Positions 1 to 7,152 are shown, counted from the stretch's first letter. The stretch is 8,386 nucleotides of DNA from Verrucomicrobiota bacterium (GCA_022709995.1 JAKLHU010000067.1:1-8386); one strand, 5' to 3'. Numbers and translations are program-made. The notes: a model not told the origin generated them from the letters alone.

Positions 1-2502
1 GCGGAACTTGTCGAGGAGGTTGAGGGCGACGGGGATACCGAGGCCGAGGGCCTGCTCCTTGGGATTGCCGGAGGAGGGGTTGAACGTGCCGTTGCCGTCA
101 AAGTCGTTGTAGGGGTCGTTTTTCTCCCGCAGCAGCGTCCAGGTGTAGGAGCCGGTGAACTGCGACCGCCAGACCAGCACGCCGCCCAGGTGGCGGTTCA
201 CGTACATGTTGCCGTCCTCAATCAGATTACTGTTGGTATAGCAGCCGGTGGCGTACTGCCAGAAGTAGTCCCCCGAGGCCAACGTCTCCTCCCGCAAGGC
301 GGTTGTCGCCGCTTCGGTCGGGGTGGAGCCGTAACCGACATTGTTGTAGCAACGATAGTAAAGCCAGGGATCCAGCACGTCCCGGACAAAAGCCCCGTAG
401 CAGGTATTGAAGGTCTTGAATCCGGCCTCTTTGACCAGGCGCAATGTCCGGGTAGCCTCCTCGGCGCCATGCCGGGCGTTCGGTTCGTCGACCGTGTGCA
501 CGCAATATTCCGGCCAGCCGTCTTCCTTGCCCAACCGCCGCAGCGCCGCCAGAAAATCACCGAAGGCCTTGCGGAAGGCGTCGTTATACTCGACCTGGTC
601 GAGCTTCAAGCCGCGCTTCAGGTATCCTTCGATGCCCTGGAGGGAGATCACGGCCACGCCGTTGAAGCCCACTTCCTTGTACAAGCGCATATAATCCCGG
701 AAACGGCCGAAATCGACGTTCAGGGCGCCGTTTTCCCAAGTCAGGACCGCGTCATAAAGGGGATACATCATCAGGGCGTTGAAGCCCTGCTCCCGGAACA
801 GACGCATTTCCCGCCGAATCTCGTCGTCGGAATAAATCTTCCAGCGGACCGAGTCGCAGTACAATCCCCAGGTCATGCCCCCGACTTCCGGCAAGGCATA
901 GGGCAAGACCTGCACGGCGACCTGGACGGCTTCCCCGCCTTGCCCGGCAACCGCGCCGCGGTACCAGCCCGGAGCCGCATCGGCCGGAATCGGTATCCGC
1001 AACGCCAGTTGCTGCGGCACCCGCGCCGTCATATCAAAACTGTCCTTCTCCTCCATCATTTCCGGAACGACATGGTAGGTGGAGGCGTTCCAGTCGGTCA
1101 GCTGCGGCCACGTCCGCACCACCCGCAGTTCAATCGCTTCCTTCCGGATGGCCGCGCCGCCGGGGCCGACCAAGTCCGACACTGCCAGGCGGACATCGGC
1201 GGCGTCTTGCAGCGGATACAGCGCAAAGAACTGCACCGACCAGCAGCCCGGCGCCATGGCGTCCGTAATCGCCTCGACAATCTCCTCCGGTCGCGGCCGG
1301 CTGTTGGGTCGGACGTCGCCCGGCTCCGCACGCTGGAACACCTGGTAGCCCCGGGTCAGGTCGATTGGCCGGGCCGGCGCCGGTTCGTGTTTTTCCAGCC
1401 ATTCGATTTCGTGGTATATGACGCCCATGCAGACGGCGACTTTGTCATGGCGGACGGCGAGCTCTTTTCCCTGGCCGTCGCGGACGACGGCGCGCAGCCG
1501 CCCCTGCACCAGGTCGCCATAGGCGAATTCAAAATAGCTGGCATTGTTCATGCTAGGCGCGCCCGCCCATTGCTTCTGCAGCGGGGAGCGGCCGGAGCCG
1601 TCGGCGAAAGTGAAGTCGAGCCCGGCGCTGACGCCGGGGATTTCCTGCAGGCGTTGGCTGAAGCGATAGCCGACCAGGGAGTATTTGTTGTCCACCGCCA
1701 GGCATTCCTGCTGCACGAGCGGCAAAGCCAGCCGGGAAGGCCGGTCCGCCACCACCGGTTCGGCGCCGCGCGCCAAAATCAAGGTCATGTCCTCATAGCC
1801 CAGGTCGCCGGCCTTGCCCAGGCGCAGGCTCCAGAGCCGGCCCGACTGGCCGTCCGCCACCGGGATGACCAGCTTGCAGACATGCTTGGGCTTGCCGACG
1901 GTGCTGTCCTCGGCGACGACCTTGCCATCGCCATCCCAGACCGTGACCGCCACGTGTTCCAGGCTGGGGGCGCCCTCGACCACCAATTCGATCTCGCGAC
2001 TGTCGCCCAGGACCTGGAAATACAGACGCGGGCAGTCTTCGATCAAATGCAGCGGCTGCGACTGGGTCGCCGCGACAAAACAAAGCCCGTTCGCATTCCG
2101 CACGACGACCGAGTTGCTCCCGGAATTGACTTCCAACGCATATATGCCTGGGGCCAAGCCGTCTTTTGCCAGAACCGCGCCGGTCTTGACCTTGAGATCG
2201 CCCGCCGCCAGCTCGTCGCCGCCCTGGTTGAGCAGACGATACGTCACCATCGCATCGCTTTTTCCAACCTGCTGGTTGAACAATTCCACCGACAGCCGGC
2301 CGGTGGCGTCCGGCGACACGTGCAACTGGTGGCTGCCGCGAAAGCGCATCACGTCGCCTTCCGGCGCCGGCGCTTTTGCCATGTCGGCGGCCGACAGCGG
2401 CACGAAGCCGCCGGGAATGACTTCCAGCCCCGGCAGGACGGCCGTTCCCAGCGCCAGGCCGGCCGCCAACACCAACTTGCTCCACAATCTCTTTCCAATC
2501 AT
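1..2502 (-). CDS. Exported GH123-like (DUF4091-type) glycoside hydrolase family protein, 3' end cut by window edge
   Basis: The frame stays open for 834 codons from the ATG at 2502 to base 1 with no stop, so the C-terminus lies outside the window. The start is set by AAAGGAG (AGGAG at 2511-2515) 8 nt upstream. Residues 1 to about 25 look like a Sec signal peptide: Lys/Arg at 4-9, then LVLAAGLALGTAVLP. Residues about 40-540 are rich in beta-strand patterns and probably form one or more accessory beta-sandwich domains. From about 543 (MTWGLYCDS) the protein reads like a TIM barrel: strand-like GFNALMMYP (573) and GFNGVAVIS (612), an acidic pair in HTVDEPN (Asp672, Glu673), and a late GGVLVW strand (Trp778). 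The Asp-Glu pair and the late Trp strand resemble GH123/DUF4091 proteins, where adjacent Asp and Glu are catalytic in beta-N-acetylgalactosaminidases. Substrate is unknown. It lies 27 bp downstream of the hydrolase gene on the same strand. The family call is by pattern and not by search; the reading frame itself is very secure. Confidence 0.82.
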   Translation of the reverse strand, partial: MIGKRLWSKLVLAAGLALGTAVLPGLEVIPGGFVPLSAADMAKAPAPEGDVMRFRGSHQLHVSPDATGRLSVELFNQQVGKSDAMVTYRLLNQGGDELAAGDLKVKTGAVLAKDGLAPGIYALEVNSGSNSVVVRNANGLCFVAATQSQPLHLIEDCPRLYFQVLGDSREIELVVEGAPSLEHVAVTVWDGDGKVVAEDSTVGKPKHVCKLVIPVADGQSGRLWSLRLGKAGDLGYEDMTLILARGAEPVVADRPSRLALPLVQQECLAVDNKYSLVGYRFSQRLQEIPGVSAGLDFTFADGSGRSPLQKQWAGAPSMNNASYFEFAYGDLVQGRLRAVVRDGQGKELAVRHDKVAVCMGVIYHEIEWLEKHEPAPARPIDLTRGYQVFQRAEPGDVRPNSRPRPEEIVEAITDAMAPGCWSVQFFALYPLQDAADVRLAVSDLVGPGGAAIRKEAIELRVVRTWPQLTDWNASTYHVVPEMMEEKDSFDMTARVPQQLALRIPIPADAAPGWYRGAVAGQGGEAVQVAVQVLPYALPEVGGMTWGLYCDSVRWKIYSDDEIRREMRLFREQGFNALMMYPLYDAVLTWENGALNVDFGRFRDYMRLYKEVGFNGVAVISLQGIEGYLKRGLKLDQVEYNDAFRKAFGDFLAALRRLGKEDGWPEYCVHTVDEPNARHGAEEATRTLRLVKEAGFKTFNTCYGAFVRDVLDPWLYYRCYNNVGYGSTPTEAATTALREETLASGDYFWQYATGCYTNSNLIEDGNMYVNRHLGGVLVWRSQFTGSYTWTLLREKNDPYNDFDGNGTFNPSSGNPKEQALGLGIPVALNLLDKFR

Positions 2503-2529
2503 GTTCCTTGCTCCTTTGGGCTCTTGCAG

Positions 2530-3306
2530 TTATGAACAGTCGACAACCAAGCCGTCGTACGCCAGATGGATATGGTCCGGGAGCTGCCGCTCCGTGGCAG
2601 CATAGGCAATGTCGTGCGTCAAATGCGTCAGGTAGGTGCGGCCGGCGCCAATCTTGCGAGCCTCCGCAAACGCCTGCTCAAAAGAAAAATGGGTCGGATG
2701 CGCGTGCCATCGGAGCCCGTCGATGATCAGCACTTCCAGGTCTTGCAGCAGCGGATACGACGTCTCGGGTATCAGACTGCAATCGGTGAGGTAGGCCAGC
2801 CGGCCTATTCGGTAGCCCATGGCCGCTCCCCGGCCGTGACACAGGGGCACCGGCTGGACGGACACGTCGCCGACCGGCACGGCCGCACCGTCCACCACCC
2901 GCAAGTCCAGTCGGGGAATCCCCCAGCCCAGACGGAAGTCGCCGTCCTCGAAAATGTAGTTGAAATGCTGGCGCACGAAGTCGACATCGTCCTTCTGTGC
3001 GTAGACGGGCAGCATTTCCCGGCTGAGGCGGGTGAAGCCGCGCAGGTCGTCAATGCCATGCAGATGGTCGGCATGGGTATGGGTCAGAAAGACGGCGTCA
3101 ATCCGGTCCAGGTTGGCCCGCAAGGCCTGCTCGCGAAGGTCGGGGCCGATGTCGAAGAGCAGCGTCGTCGTCCCGTCGCGAAGGCAGCCGGCCGCCCGCA
3201 GCCGGCGGTCGCGCCGGTCGGCCGACCGGCAGACCGGGCAGCCGCAGCCGATCATCGGGACACCGTACGATGTTCCGGAACCGAGAAATGTAAAGCTCAA
3301 ACCCAT
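2530..3306 (-). CDS. PhnP-like metallo-beta-lactamase-fold hydrolase
   Basis: A 258-residue cytoplasmic metal-dependent hydrolase, close to the usual length of this group. The start FTFLGSGTSYGVPMIGC is the typical first strand and loop of PhnP/RNase Z-related proteins. The metal-binding signature is HTHADH (His76, His78, Asp80, His81), with further likely ligands His157 (LCHG), Asp175 (LTDCS) and His206 or His228/His231. Cys21, Cys23 and Cys26 (CGCPVC) match the three-Cys part of the extra structural zinc site known in PhnP. PhnP hydrolyses phosphoribosyl cyclic phosphate in the C-P lyase pathway, but no phn gene is seen here, so only a phosphodiesterase-type activity is inferred. The ATG at 3306 was chosen because the conserved strand begins there; it lacks a clear Shine-Dalgarno. 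An in-frame ATG at 3333 (behind a weak GGA) and a GTG at 3363 are alternatives. A TATAGT box at 3347-3352 has no convincing -35. The gene probably forms an operon with the glycoside hydrolase gene downstream. Confidence 0.92.
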   Translation of the reverse strand: MGLSFTFLGSGTSYGVPMIGCGCPVCRSADRRDRRLRAAGCLRDGTTTLLFDIGPDLREQALRANLDRIDAVFLTHTHADHLHGIDDLRGFTRLSREMLPVYAQKDDVDFVRQHFNYIFEDGDFRLGWGIPRLDLRVVDGAAVPVGDVSVQPVPLCHGRGAAMGYRIGRLAYLTDCSLIPETSYPLLQDLEVLIIDGLRWHAHPTHFSFEQAFAEARKIGAGRTYLTHLTHDIAYAATERQLPDHIHLAYDGLVVDCS

Positions 3307-3548
3307 GGTGAACCCGAAAATGCCGCCGCCCATGTTTTCCGTTATGACTATAGAACATAACACTTCCCGCCTGTTTTGCGCGCCTGGTCATCAGGATTTC
3401 TGTCCTTCTTTGCCAAGACCAGCCGCAATGCCTCGGTCTTATGCCGCAACAGGTCGATCTCCGGCAGCCGCGAAGCGGGTAAAGAACAGTCGGAGCCGCC
3501 AAGACACGGCCCCGGGCAAGCGACCAGGGAGGCGGCGCCGCCCAGATT

Positions 3549-3611
3549 CAGGCAACCTGGAAGACCGGTAGCCCGGCAAGGGCGACAGAAATGTACCCAA
3601 AAGGTTGCCTG
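3549..3611 (+). promoter_or_regulatory. Predicted stem structure upstream of the pilin-like gene
   Basis: CAGGCAACCT (3549-3558) pairs perfectly with AGGTTGCCTG (3602-3611). Inside, GGTA (3567-3570) can pair with TACC (3594-3597), and directly stacked on it GCCC (3571-3574) pairs with GGGC (3580-3583) across a GGCAA loop. This leaves GGAAGACC on one side and GACAGAAATG as unpaired segments. The layout of a closing stem with inner helices and purine-rich joints is compatible with a structured 5' leader, but I cannot match it to any riboswitch class, and it is not a terminator because no T-run follows. If transcription starts at the weak promoter near 3631-3658 it would lie outside the mRNA. 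Confidence 0.35.
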
Positions 3612-3734
3612 GCCGACAATTCATCAATGCTTGCATTTTGGCGGCAAATGGTTATCTTACACGTGCCTTTGGATTATTGGCGCCACGCGAGGGCGGGTGC
3701 CGCAGGGCATGGTTATATTCGTTTTTTGTTAAAA

Positions 3735-3740
3735 AAAGGA
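3735..3740 (+). promoter_or_regulatory. Shine-Dalgarno that fixes the pilin-like gene start
   Basis: AAAGGA lies 8 nt before the ATG at 3749, at the end of an A-rich run. It selects the short prepilin leader MKKGFYLQ over the in-frame upstream extension to 3605, which would put about 48 residues before the membrane helix and is incompatible with a prepilin signal. Confidence 0.85.
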
Positions 3741-3748
3741 TAGCCGTC

Positions 3749-4489
3749 ATGAAGAAAGGTTTTTATCTGCAATTCACCTTGATTGAGCTGCTGGTCGTCA
3801 TCGCCATCATCGCCATTCTGGCGGCGATGCTGCTGCCGGCCTTGAGCAAGGCCCGGGAGAAAGCGCGCAACATCTCTTGCGTCAACAACTTGAAGCAGCT
3901 CGGCCTGGGGCAGCTCTTGTACACCCAGGAGAACGAGGACTTTTTCCCGGGCACCTCCATGCCCTATCTGGACAGCACGACCGCGCCCTGGCCGGCCGAG
4001 CCGAAGTTTCTGCTGGGCACCGGCACGTATGCCGGCGTCTACTTTGTCGGCTGGGCCGCGGTGATCTGCCACTATGTCGGCGACATCAAGCCGTTCATGT
4101 GCCCGAGCACCACTTGGAACAACTATCTGGTCAACTACGGCATGCCGCGCGGACCTTCCGCGTCCAGCGTCATGGGCACCTACACGGCTGACGAGATGTT
4201 CCACAAAGGCCGGCCAATTGGCAACATCAAGCGCCCCAGCCAGTGCATGGTGGTGTCGGAACAAGGGGCCGGCGGCGGCAGCCCGTATATCCTCTCCGGC
4301 CAGTACTACTGCATGCGCGGCAGCCACAACGACAGTGCCAACGTTGTCTACGCCGACGGTCACGTGCAAGGCTGGAAAGTCATAACCAACAGCCTCAAAG
4401 CATACGAAAACTGCTGGCCGGATCCGGCCGTCGGAACCGGCTACTCCACGCACGTGCTCTGGGAAGCGTTCGGCTACTGGAACAAGTGA
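3749..4489 (+). CDS. Prepilin-type N-terminal cleavage/methylation protein with H-X9-DG domain (pseudopilin-like)
   Basis: A 246-residue protein exported through the type IV pilin/type II secretion pathway. Leader MKKGFYLQ is followed by FTLIELLVV and a hydrophobic helix (residues 9-30), with the conserved Glu at position 13 (+5 of the mature protein if cleaved before Phe9), then [13 protein letters not shown]. The residue before the expected cleavage point is Gln8 rather than the classical Gly; Gly4 is four residues earlier. Non-Gly leaders occur in this lineage as far as I recall. The C-terminal part carries His193 and Asp203-Gly204 in the exact H-X9-DG spacing, the motif of prepilin-type processing-associated proteins. 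Six cysteines (44, 107, 118, 166, 188, 222) could form disulfides outside the cytoplasm. Such proteins occur as large paralogous families in Lentisphaerae, often beside sulfatases and glycoside hydrolases. The molecular role is unknown; a part in surface attachment or handling of polysaccharides is only inferred. The gene appears monocistronic, with no clear T-run terminator after it. Confidence 0.95.
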   Translation: MKKGFYLQFTLIELLVVIAIIAILAAMLLPALSKAREKARNISCVNNLKQLGLGQLLYTQENEDFFPGTSMPYLDSTTAPWPAEPKFLLGTGTYAGVYFVGWAAVICHYVGDIKPFMCPSTTWNNYLVNYGMPRGPSASSVMGTYTADEMFHKGRPIGNIKRPSQCMVVSEQGAGGGSPYILSGQYYCMRGSHNDSANVVYADGHVQGWKVITNSLKAYENCWPDPAVGTGYSTHVLWEAFGYWNK

Positions 4490-4568
4490 CCGGCGCCCCC
4501 CGCAAGGGACGGCATGAGCCGGCCCGACGACACTAGGCGAGAACCGTACTCAAACCTGGGAATCGGCG

Positions 4569-4900
4569 GCCGGAACGCGGCGGCGGTGATGGAAGGCGAG
4601 CGCGGGCTGGAAGCCCGTGTCACCTCGAATGCGCGGCGGGCGGCTCCTTGCCGGAACGCGGAGGCGGCGATGGAAGGCGAGCACGGGCTGGAAGCCCGTG
4701 TCACCTCGAATGCGCGGCAGGGCGGCTCCTTGCCGGAACGCGGCGGCGACGATGGAAGGCGAGCACGGGCTGGAAGCCCGTGTCACCTCGAATGCGCGGC
4801 GGGGCACAACGGGCGGCTCCTTGCCGGAACGCGTCGGCGGCGATGGAAGGCGAGCACGGGCTGGAAGCCCGTGTCACCTCAAATGCACGGCAGCGCGGCG
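4569..4900. repeat. Four tandem 81-91 bp units with a REP-like hairpin core
   Basis: Units begin with GCCGGAACGCG at 4569, 4650, 4732 and 4823, giving lengths of 81, 82 and 91 bp; the fourth runs into the decayed block. The 91-bp unit differs by a small insertion around 4804-4812. Each holds GATGGAAGGCGAG, then the palindrome CACGGGCTGGAAGCCCGTG (8-bp arms, GGA loop) at 4601-4619, 4682-4700, 4764-4782 and 4855-4873, then TCACCTCGAATGCGCGGC and CGGCTCCTTG. Copy 1 has CGCGGGCT in the left arm, so one pair becomes G-U. CGAG before and CTCG after the palindrome can add four pairs across a TCAC bulge; in copy 4 the last base is changed (CTCA). The design resembles the dispersed REP-type elements of PVC genomes, whose chance translations (GWKPVSPR, TGFQPVLAF) are often mis-annotated as proteins. 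No transposase is in the window. Confidence 0.93.
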
Positions 4901-4991
4901 GTGCCACCCCTCGAATGCGCGGCGGGGCGGCGGTGCCACCCCTCAAATGCACGGCGGCGCGGCGGCGTCACCTCGAACGCGCGTCGGCGCC
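4871..4991. repeat. Degenerate sub-repeats that lack the hairpin
   Basis: After the fourth hairpin the array continues as shorter units starting GTGTCACC or GTGCCACC: 4871-4900 (30 bp), 4901-4932 (32 bp), 4933-4964 (32 bp) and a partial 4965-4991. They keep only the part of the long unit 3' of the hairpin (TCACCTCGAATGCGCGGC followed by GGGGCGGCG) and have lost the inverted repeat and the CCGGAACGCG block. They alternate CTCGAATGCGC and CTCAAATGCAC variants. This looks like secondary slippage or unequal crossing-over within the end of the array. Confidence 0.8.
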
Positions 4992-5025
4992 ATCGTTCGG
5001 TGGCGTTGTTTGCACAACAAAAAGT

Positions 5026-5064
5026 CCACGGCCGCCAGGCGAGACATTCGCCTGGCGGCCGTGG
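5026..5064 (-). terminator. Rho-independent terminator of pckG, possibly bidirectional
   Basis: A perfect 17-bp stem (5026-5042 with 5048-5064) with a five-base loop lies 34 bp past the carboxykinase stop codon. Read in the gene's direction it is followed by ACTTTTTG, a usable U-tract. On the plus strand it is followed by TTTTC, so it may also stop readthrough from the pilin-like gene and the repeat array. Confidence 0.9.
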
Positions 5065-5097
5065 TTTTCAAGATTCAGAATGCTGGCGGTGTCTTTT

Positions 5098-6888
5098 TCA
5101 GCCCAACCTGGCCTTGAGGGCCTCGAGCTGCTGCTTCATCTCCACCGGCAGGCGATCGCCGAATTTGGCGAAATGCTCTTCGATTTGCGGAACGACGGCT
5201 TTCCAGCCTTGCACGTCGACTTCGAGCAGGTGCTCAAGATCGGCCGCCGTGATCTTCAGGCCCTTGATGTCCAGGGAGCCCTGGGCCGGGAGATAGCCGA
5301 TCGGGGTCTTGCGGACCGCGGCCTTGTCATTGCAGCGGTCGAACACCCATTCCAGCACGCGGCCGTTTTCGCCGAATCCAGGCCACAGGAAGTGACCGTC
5401 TTCGCCGCGGCGGAACCAGTTGACATAGAAAATCTTGGGCAGCTTGGCGCCGGCCTTTTTGCCGATCTTGAGCCAATGCTTGAAGTAATCGCCCATGTGG
5501 TAGCCGCAGAAAGGCAGCATGGCGAAGGGGTCGAAACGCAGCTTGCCGACTTCGGCGAGGTTCGCCGCCGTCGTTTCCGAAGCCATGGTCGCGCCCAGGA
5601 ACACGCCGTGTTCCCAGTCAAGGGCCTCGTTCACCAGCGGCACCACGGTCTTGCGGCGGCCGCCAAAGAGGAACGCGCTGATTGGCACGCCCTTCGGGTC
5701 TTCCCATTCCGGGGCGATGACCGGGCACTGGCCGGCCGGGCTGGTGAAGCGGGCGTTCGGATGGGCGGCCTTGGTGCCGGTCGCCGGGGTCCACGGCCGG
5801 CGCTGCCAGTCGACCAGCTGCGCGGGCTTGTCATCATGGTCTTCCCACCACACGCCGCCATCCAGGGTGATGGCCGTGTTGGTGAAGATCGAATTGCCGC
5901 GGTTGATCGTCCGCATCGCGTTCGGGTTCGACTTCATCGAGGTGCCGGGGGCGACGCCGAAGAAGCCGGCTTCGGGATTGATCGCGTAGAGCTGGCCGTC
6001 GGCGCCGAATTTCATCCAGGCGATGTCATCGCCGATGGTCTCGACCTTCCAGCCGGGGATGGAGGGTTCCATCATGGCCAAGTTGGTTTTGCCGCAGGCG
6101 CTCGGGAAGGCGGCGGCGACATATTTGACGTCGCCCTTGGGATTGGTCAGTTTCAGGATGAGCATATGTTCGGCCATCCAGCCTTCATCGCGGGCCTGGA
6201 CCGAGGCAATCCGGAGCGCGAAGCACTTTTTGCCGAGGAGGGCGTTGCCGCCGTAGCCGGAGCCGAACGAGATGATTTCGCGGTCTTCGGGGAAATGGGT
6301 GATGTACTTCTTGTCGATCGGGGCGCTCGGCCATGGCACGTCGGCCTTGTCGTTGTCGAGCGGGAAGCCGACGGAATGCACGCACTTTACGAACGGGGCG
6401 CCGGCATTGATCTTGTTGACGATGGCCGTGCTGACCCGGGTCATGATGCACATGTTGACGACGACGTACGGGCTATCGGTGATCTCGATGCCGAACTTGG
6501 AAATCGGCGATTCGACTGGTCCCATGCTGAAGGGAATCACGTACATGGTCCGGCCCTTCATGGCGCCTTTGAAGAGGACGTCGAATTCGGCCCGCATCTC
6601 CCGCGGGTCTTTCCAGTGGTTGGTGGGGCCGGCGTCTTCCTGCCGGGCCGAGCAGATGTAAGTGCGGTCCTCCACGCGGGCGACGTCGGTCTTGTCGGAG
6701 CGGGTATAGTACGAGTTGGCGGGCTTGTCCAGTTTGATGAAAGCGCCGGACTTGACCATCAAATTGCACAGCTGGTCATACTGGGCCTGGGAACCGTCGC
6801 TAATCACCACCTCGGCCGGCTCGCACAGGTCGATCCATTTCTGCAGCCACGTCTTCAGGTTCGAATTCGTGATGTCGCTTACTTGCAT
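5098..6888 (-). CDS. pckG: Phosphoenolpyruvate carboxykinase (GTP)
   Basis: A 596-residue cytosolic enzyme that converts oxaloacetate plus GTP to PEP, CO2 and GDP (EC 4.1.1.32), working in gluconeogenesis or, in some anaerobes, in the CO2-fixing direction. The length is normal for the GTP family, and the motifs are those of this family and not of the ATP family. RVEDRTYIC (Arg71) fits the substrate-binding arginine; [11 protein letters not shown] (212-222) contains the metal-site lysine; His241 follows. The P-loop [10 protein letters not shown] (260-269) carries the characteristic reactive Cys265 with Lys267 and Thr268. GDDIAWM (286-292) is the kinase-2 metal site, and [10 protein letters not shown] (505-514) belongs to the guanine nucleotide site. 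No key residue is missing. The start has GAGAAGGA (6898-6905) 9 nt upstream. It is transcribed alone, with a candidate promoter at 6986-7014 and a strong terminator at 5026-5064, convergent with the pilin-like gene and divergent from the yceD operon. Confidence 0.98.
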   Translation of the reverse strand: MQVSDITNSNLKTWLQKWIDLCEPAEVVISDGSQAQYDQLCNLMVKSGAFIKLDKPANSYYTRSDKTDVARVEDRTYICSARQEDAGPTNHWKDPREMRAEFDVLFKGAMKGRTMYVIPFSMGPVESPISKFGIEITDSPYVVVNMCIMTRVSTAIVNKINAGAPFVKCVHSVGFPLDNDKADVPWPSAPIDKKYITHFPEDREIISFGSGYGGNALLGKKCFALRIASVQARDEGWMAEHMLILKLTNPKGDVKYVAAAFPSACGKTNLAMMEPSIPGWKVETIGDDIAWMKFGADGQLYAINPEAGFFGVAPGTSMKSNPNAMRTINRGNSIFTNTAITLDGGVWWEDHDDKPAQLVDWQRRPWTPATGTKAAHPNARFTSPAGQCPVIAPEWEDPKGVPISAFLFGGRRKTVVPLVNEALDWEHGVFLGATMASETTAANLAEVGKLRFDPFAMLPFCGYHMGDYFKHWLKIGKKAGAKLPKIFYVNWFRRGEDGHFLWPGFGENGRVLEWVFDRCNDKAAVRKTPIGYLPAQGSLDIKGLKITAADLEHLLEVDVQGWKAVVPQIEEHFAKFGDRLPVEMKQQLEALKARLG

Positions 6889-6985
6889 GTCGCTTTTTCC
6901 TTCTCAATTAGGAAGTGATGCCGCTCCCAACGGCTTGTCTATGCCCAAACCAGAGGCAAAGGCAAACGGGAATTGAAACGTCACA

Positions 6986-7014
6986 TACTATAATGCGTTT
7001 TCGGCCGAATTTCC
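6986..7014 (-). promoter_or_regulatory. Candidate sigma70-type promoter of pckG
   Basis: On the minus strand, TGGAAA (7009-7014; four of six matches to TTGACA) is followed after exactly 17 nt by TATAGT (6986-6991; five of six matches to TATAAT). Transcription would start near 6979 and leave a leader of about 90 nt. The plus strand has a perfect TATAAT at 6988-6993 but no matching -35 at the right distance. Confidence 0.45.
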
Positions 7015-7045
7015 AGTTGGCGGGCCGTTGACCAAGGCAAAATCG

Positions 7046-7152
7046 GTAATCGGTCAGCCTTTGAGAATTGAGCGATAGAGGAGTCAACGCTGGAGCGCCT
7101 CAGGGCCTGAGGCGCCTACCTGGCGCGCCAGATGCAATGGCCGACCGATTAC
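7046..7152. repeat. Nested inverted repeats upstream of yceD
   Basis: An outer pair, GTAATCGGTCAGCC (7046-7059) and GGCCGACCGATTAC (7139-7152), is complementary at 13 of 14 positions. Inside lie a 21-bp palindrome with 10-bp arms, GCGCCTCAGG and CCTGAGGCGC (7095-7115, single central G), and the perfect 12-bp palindrome CTGGCGCGCCAG (7120-7131). A direct repeat AATCGGT AATCGGT (7041-7054) overlaps the outer left arm. The whole could fold as a 107-nt RNA, act as a set of protein-binding dyads, or be a small non-autonomous element with terminal inverted repeats. I recognise no known RNA family in it. Confidence 0.6.

Larger units (their letters stand above)
3307..3748. other. Divergent intergenic region between hydrolase and pilin-like genes
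   Basis: I see no supportable gene in these 442 bases: the open frames are antisense or unanchored and none has a good ribosome binding site with a recognisable product. The region holds a GC-rich palindrome GGCGGCGCCGCC (3531-3542), the stem structure at 3549-3611 and an AT-rich stretch near the pilin start. Promoter candidates for the pilin gene are weak: TTGCAT (3631-3636), 16 nt, TATCTT (3653-3658); or an isolated TATATT at 3714-3719. Confidence 0.6.
4490..5097. other. Intergenic region filled by a repeat array and a terminator
   Basis: These 608 bases separate the 3' ends of the pilin-like gene and the convergent PEP carboxykinase gene. Bases 4490-4568 show nothing recognisable, 4569-4991 hold the hairpin repeat array and its decayed tail, and 5026-5064 is the carboxykinase terminator. 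Long open frames cross the region on both strands, but only because the repeats are GC-rich and lack stops; repeat lengths of 81, 82 and 91 bp do not preserve frame, so I call no gene. Confidence 0.8.

Noticed and set aside
1793..2485. A 230-codon minus-strand frame inside the GH123-like gene
   Set aside because: It overlaps the real gene on the same strand in another frame; Gly/Arg-rich low-complexity translation.
190..2535. A 781-codon open frame on the plus strand
   Set aside because: It is antisense to the GH123-like gene, which has a signal peptide, Shine-Dalgarno and barrel motifs. The plus-strand translation is His/Arg/Gln/Ala-rich without domain character, as expected for a GC-rich shadow frame.
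3098..3502. Minus-strand 134-codon frame overlapping the start of the hydrolase gene
   Set aside because: Mostly an alternative frame of the hydrolase gene; no ribosome binding site or recognisable domain.
3549..3611. c-di-GMP (GEMM), TPP, cobalamin or other known riboswitch before the pilin gene
   Set aside because: None of the conserved core motifs I know for these classes is present; only the stem structure is supported, so no class is assigned.
4569..4991. CRISPR array
   Set aside because: Spacers are not unique; the sequences between hairpins are themselves repeated. Unit length of 81-91 bp, and no cas gene nearby.
4514..5117. Repeat proteins encoded by the array, with peptides such as GWKPVSPR or TGFQPVLAF
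   Set aside because: Unit lengths of 81, 82 and 91 bp shift the frame between copies, and both strands look equally open. This is typical of spurious proteins called from palindromic intergenic repeats.
4648..6918. A 756-codon open frame on the plus strand covering the repeats and the carboxykinase region
   Set aside because: It runs through non-coding repeats and then antisense to an intact pckG. No recognisable product.
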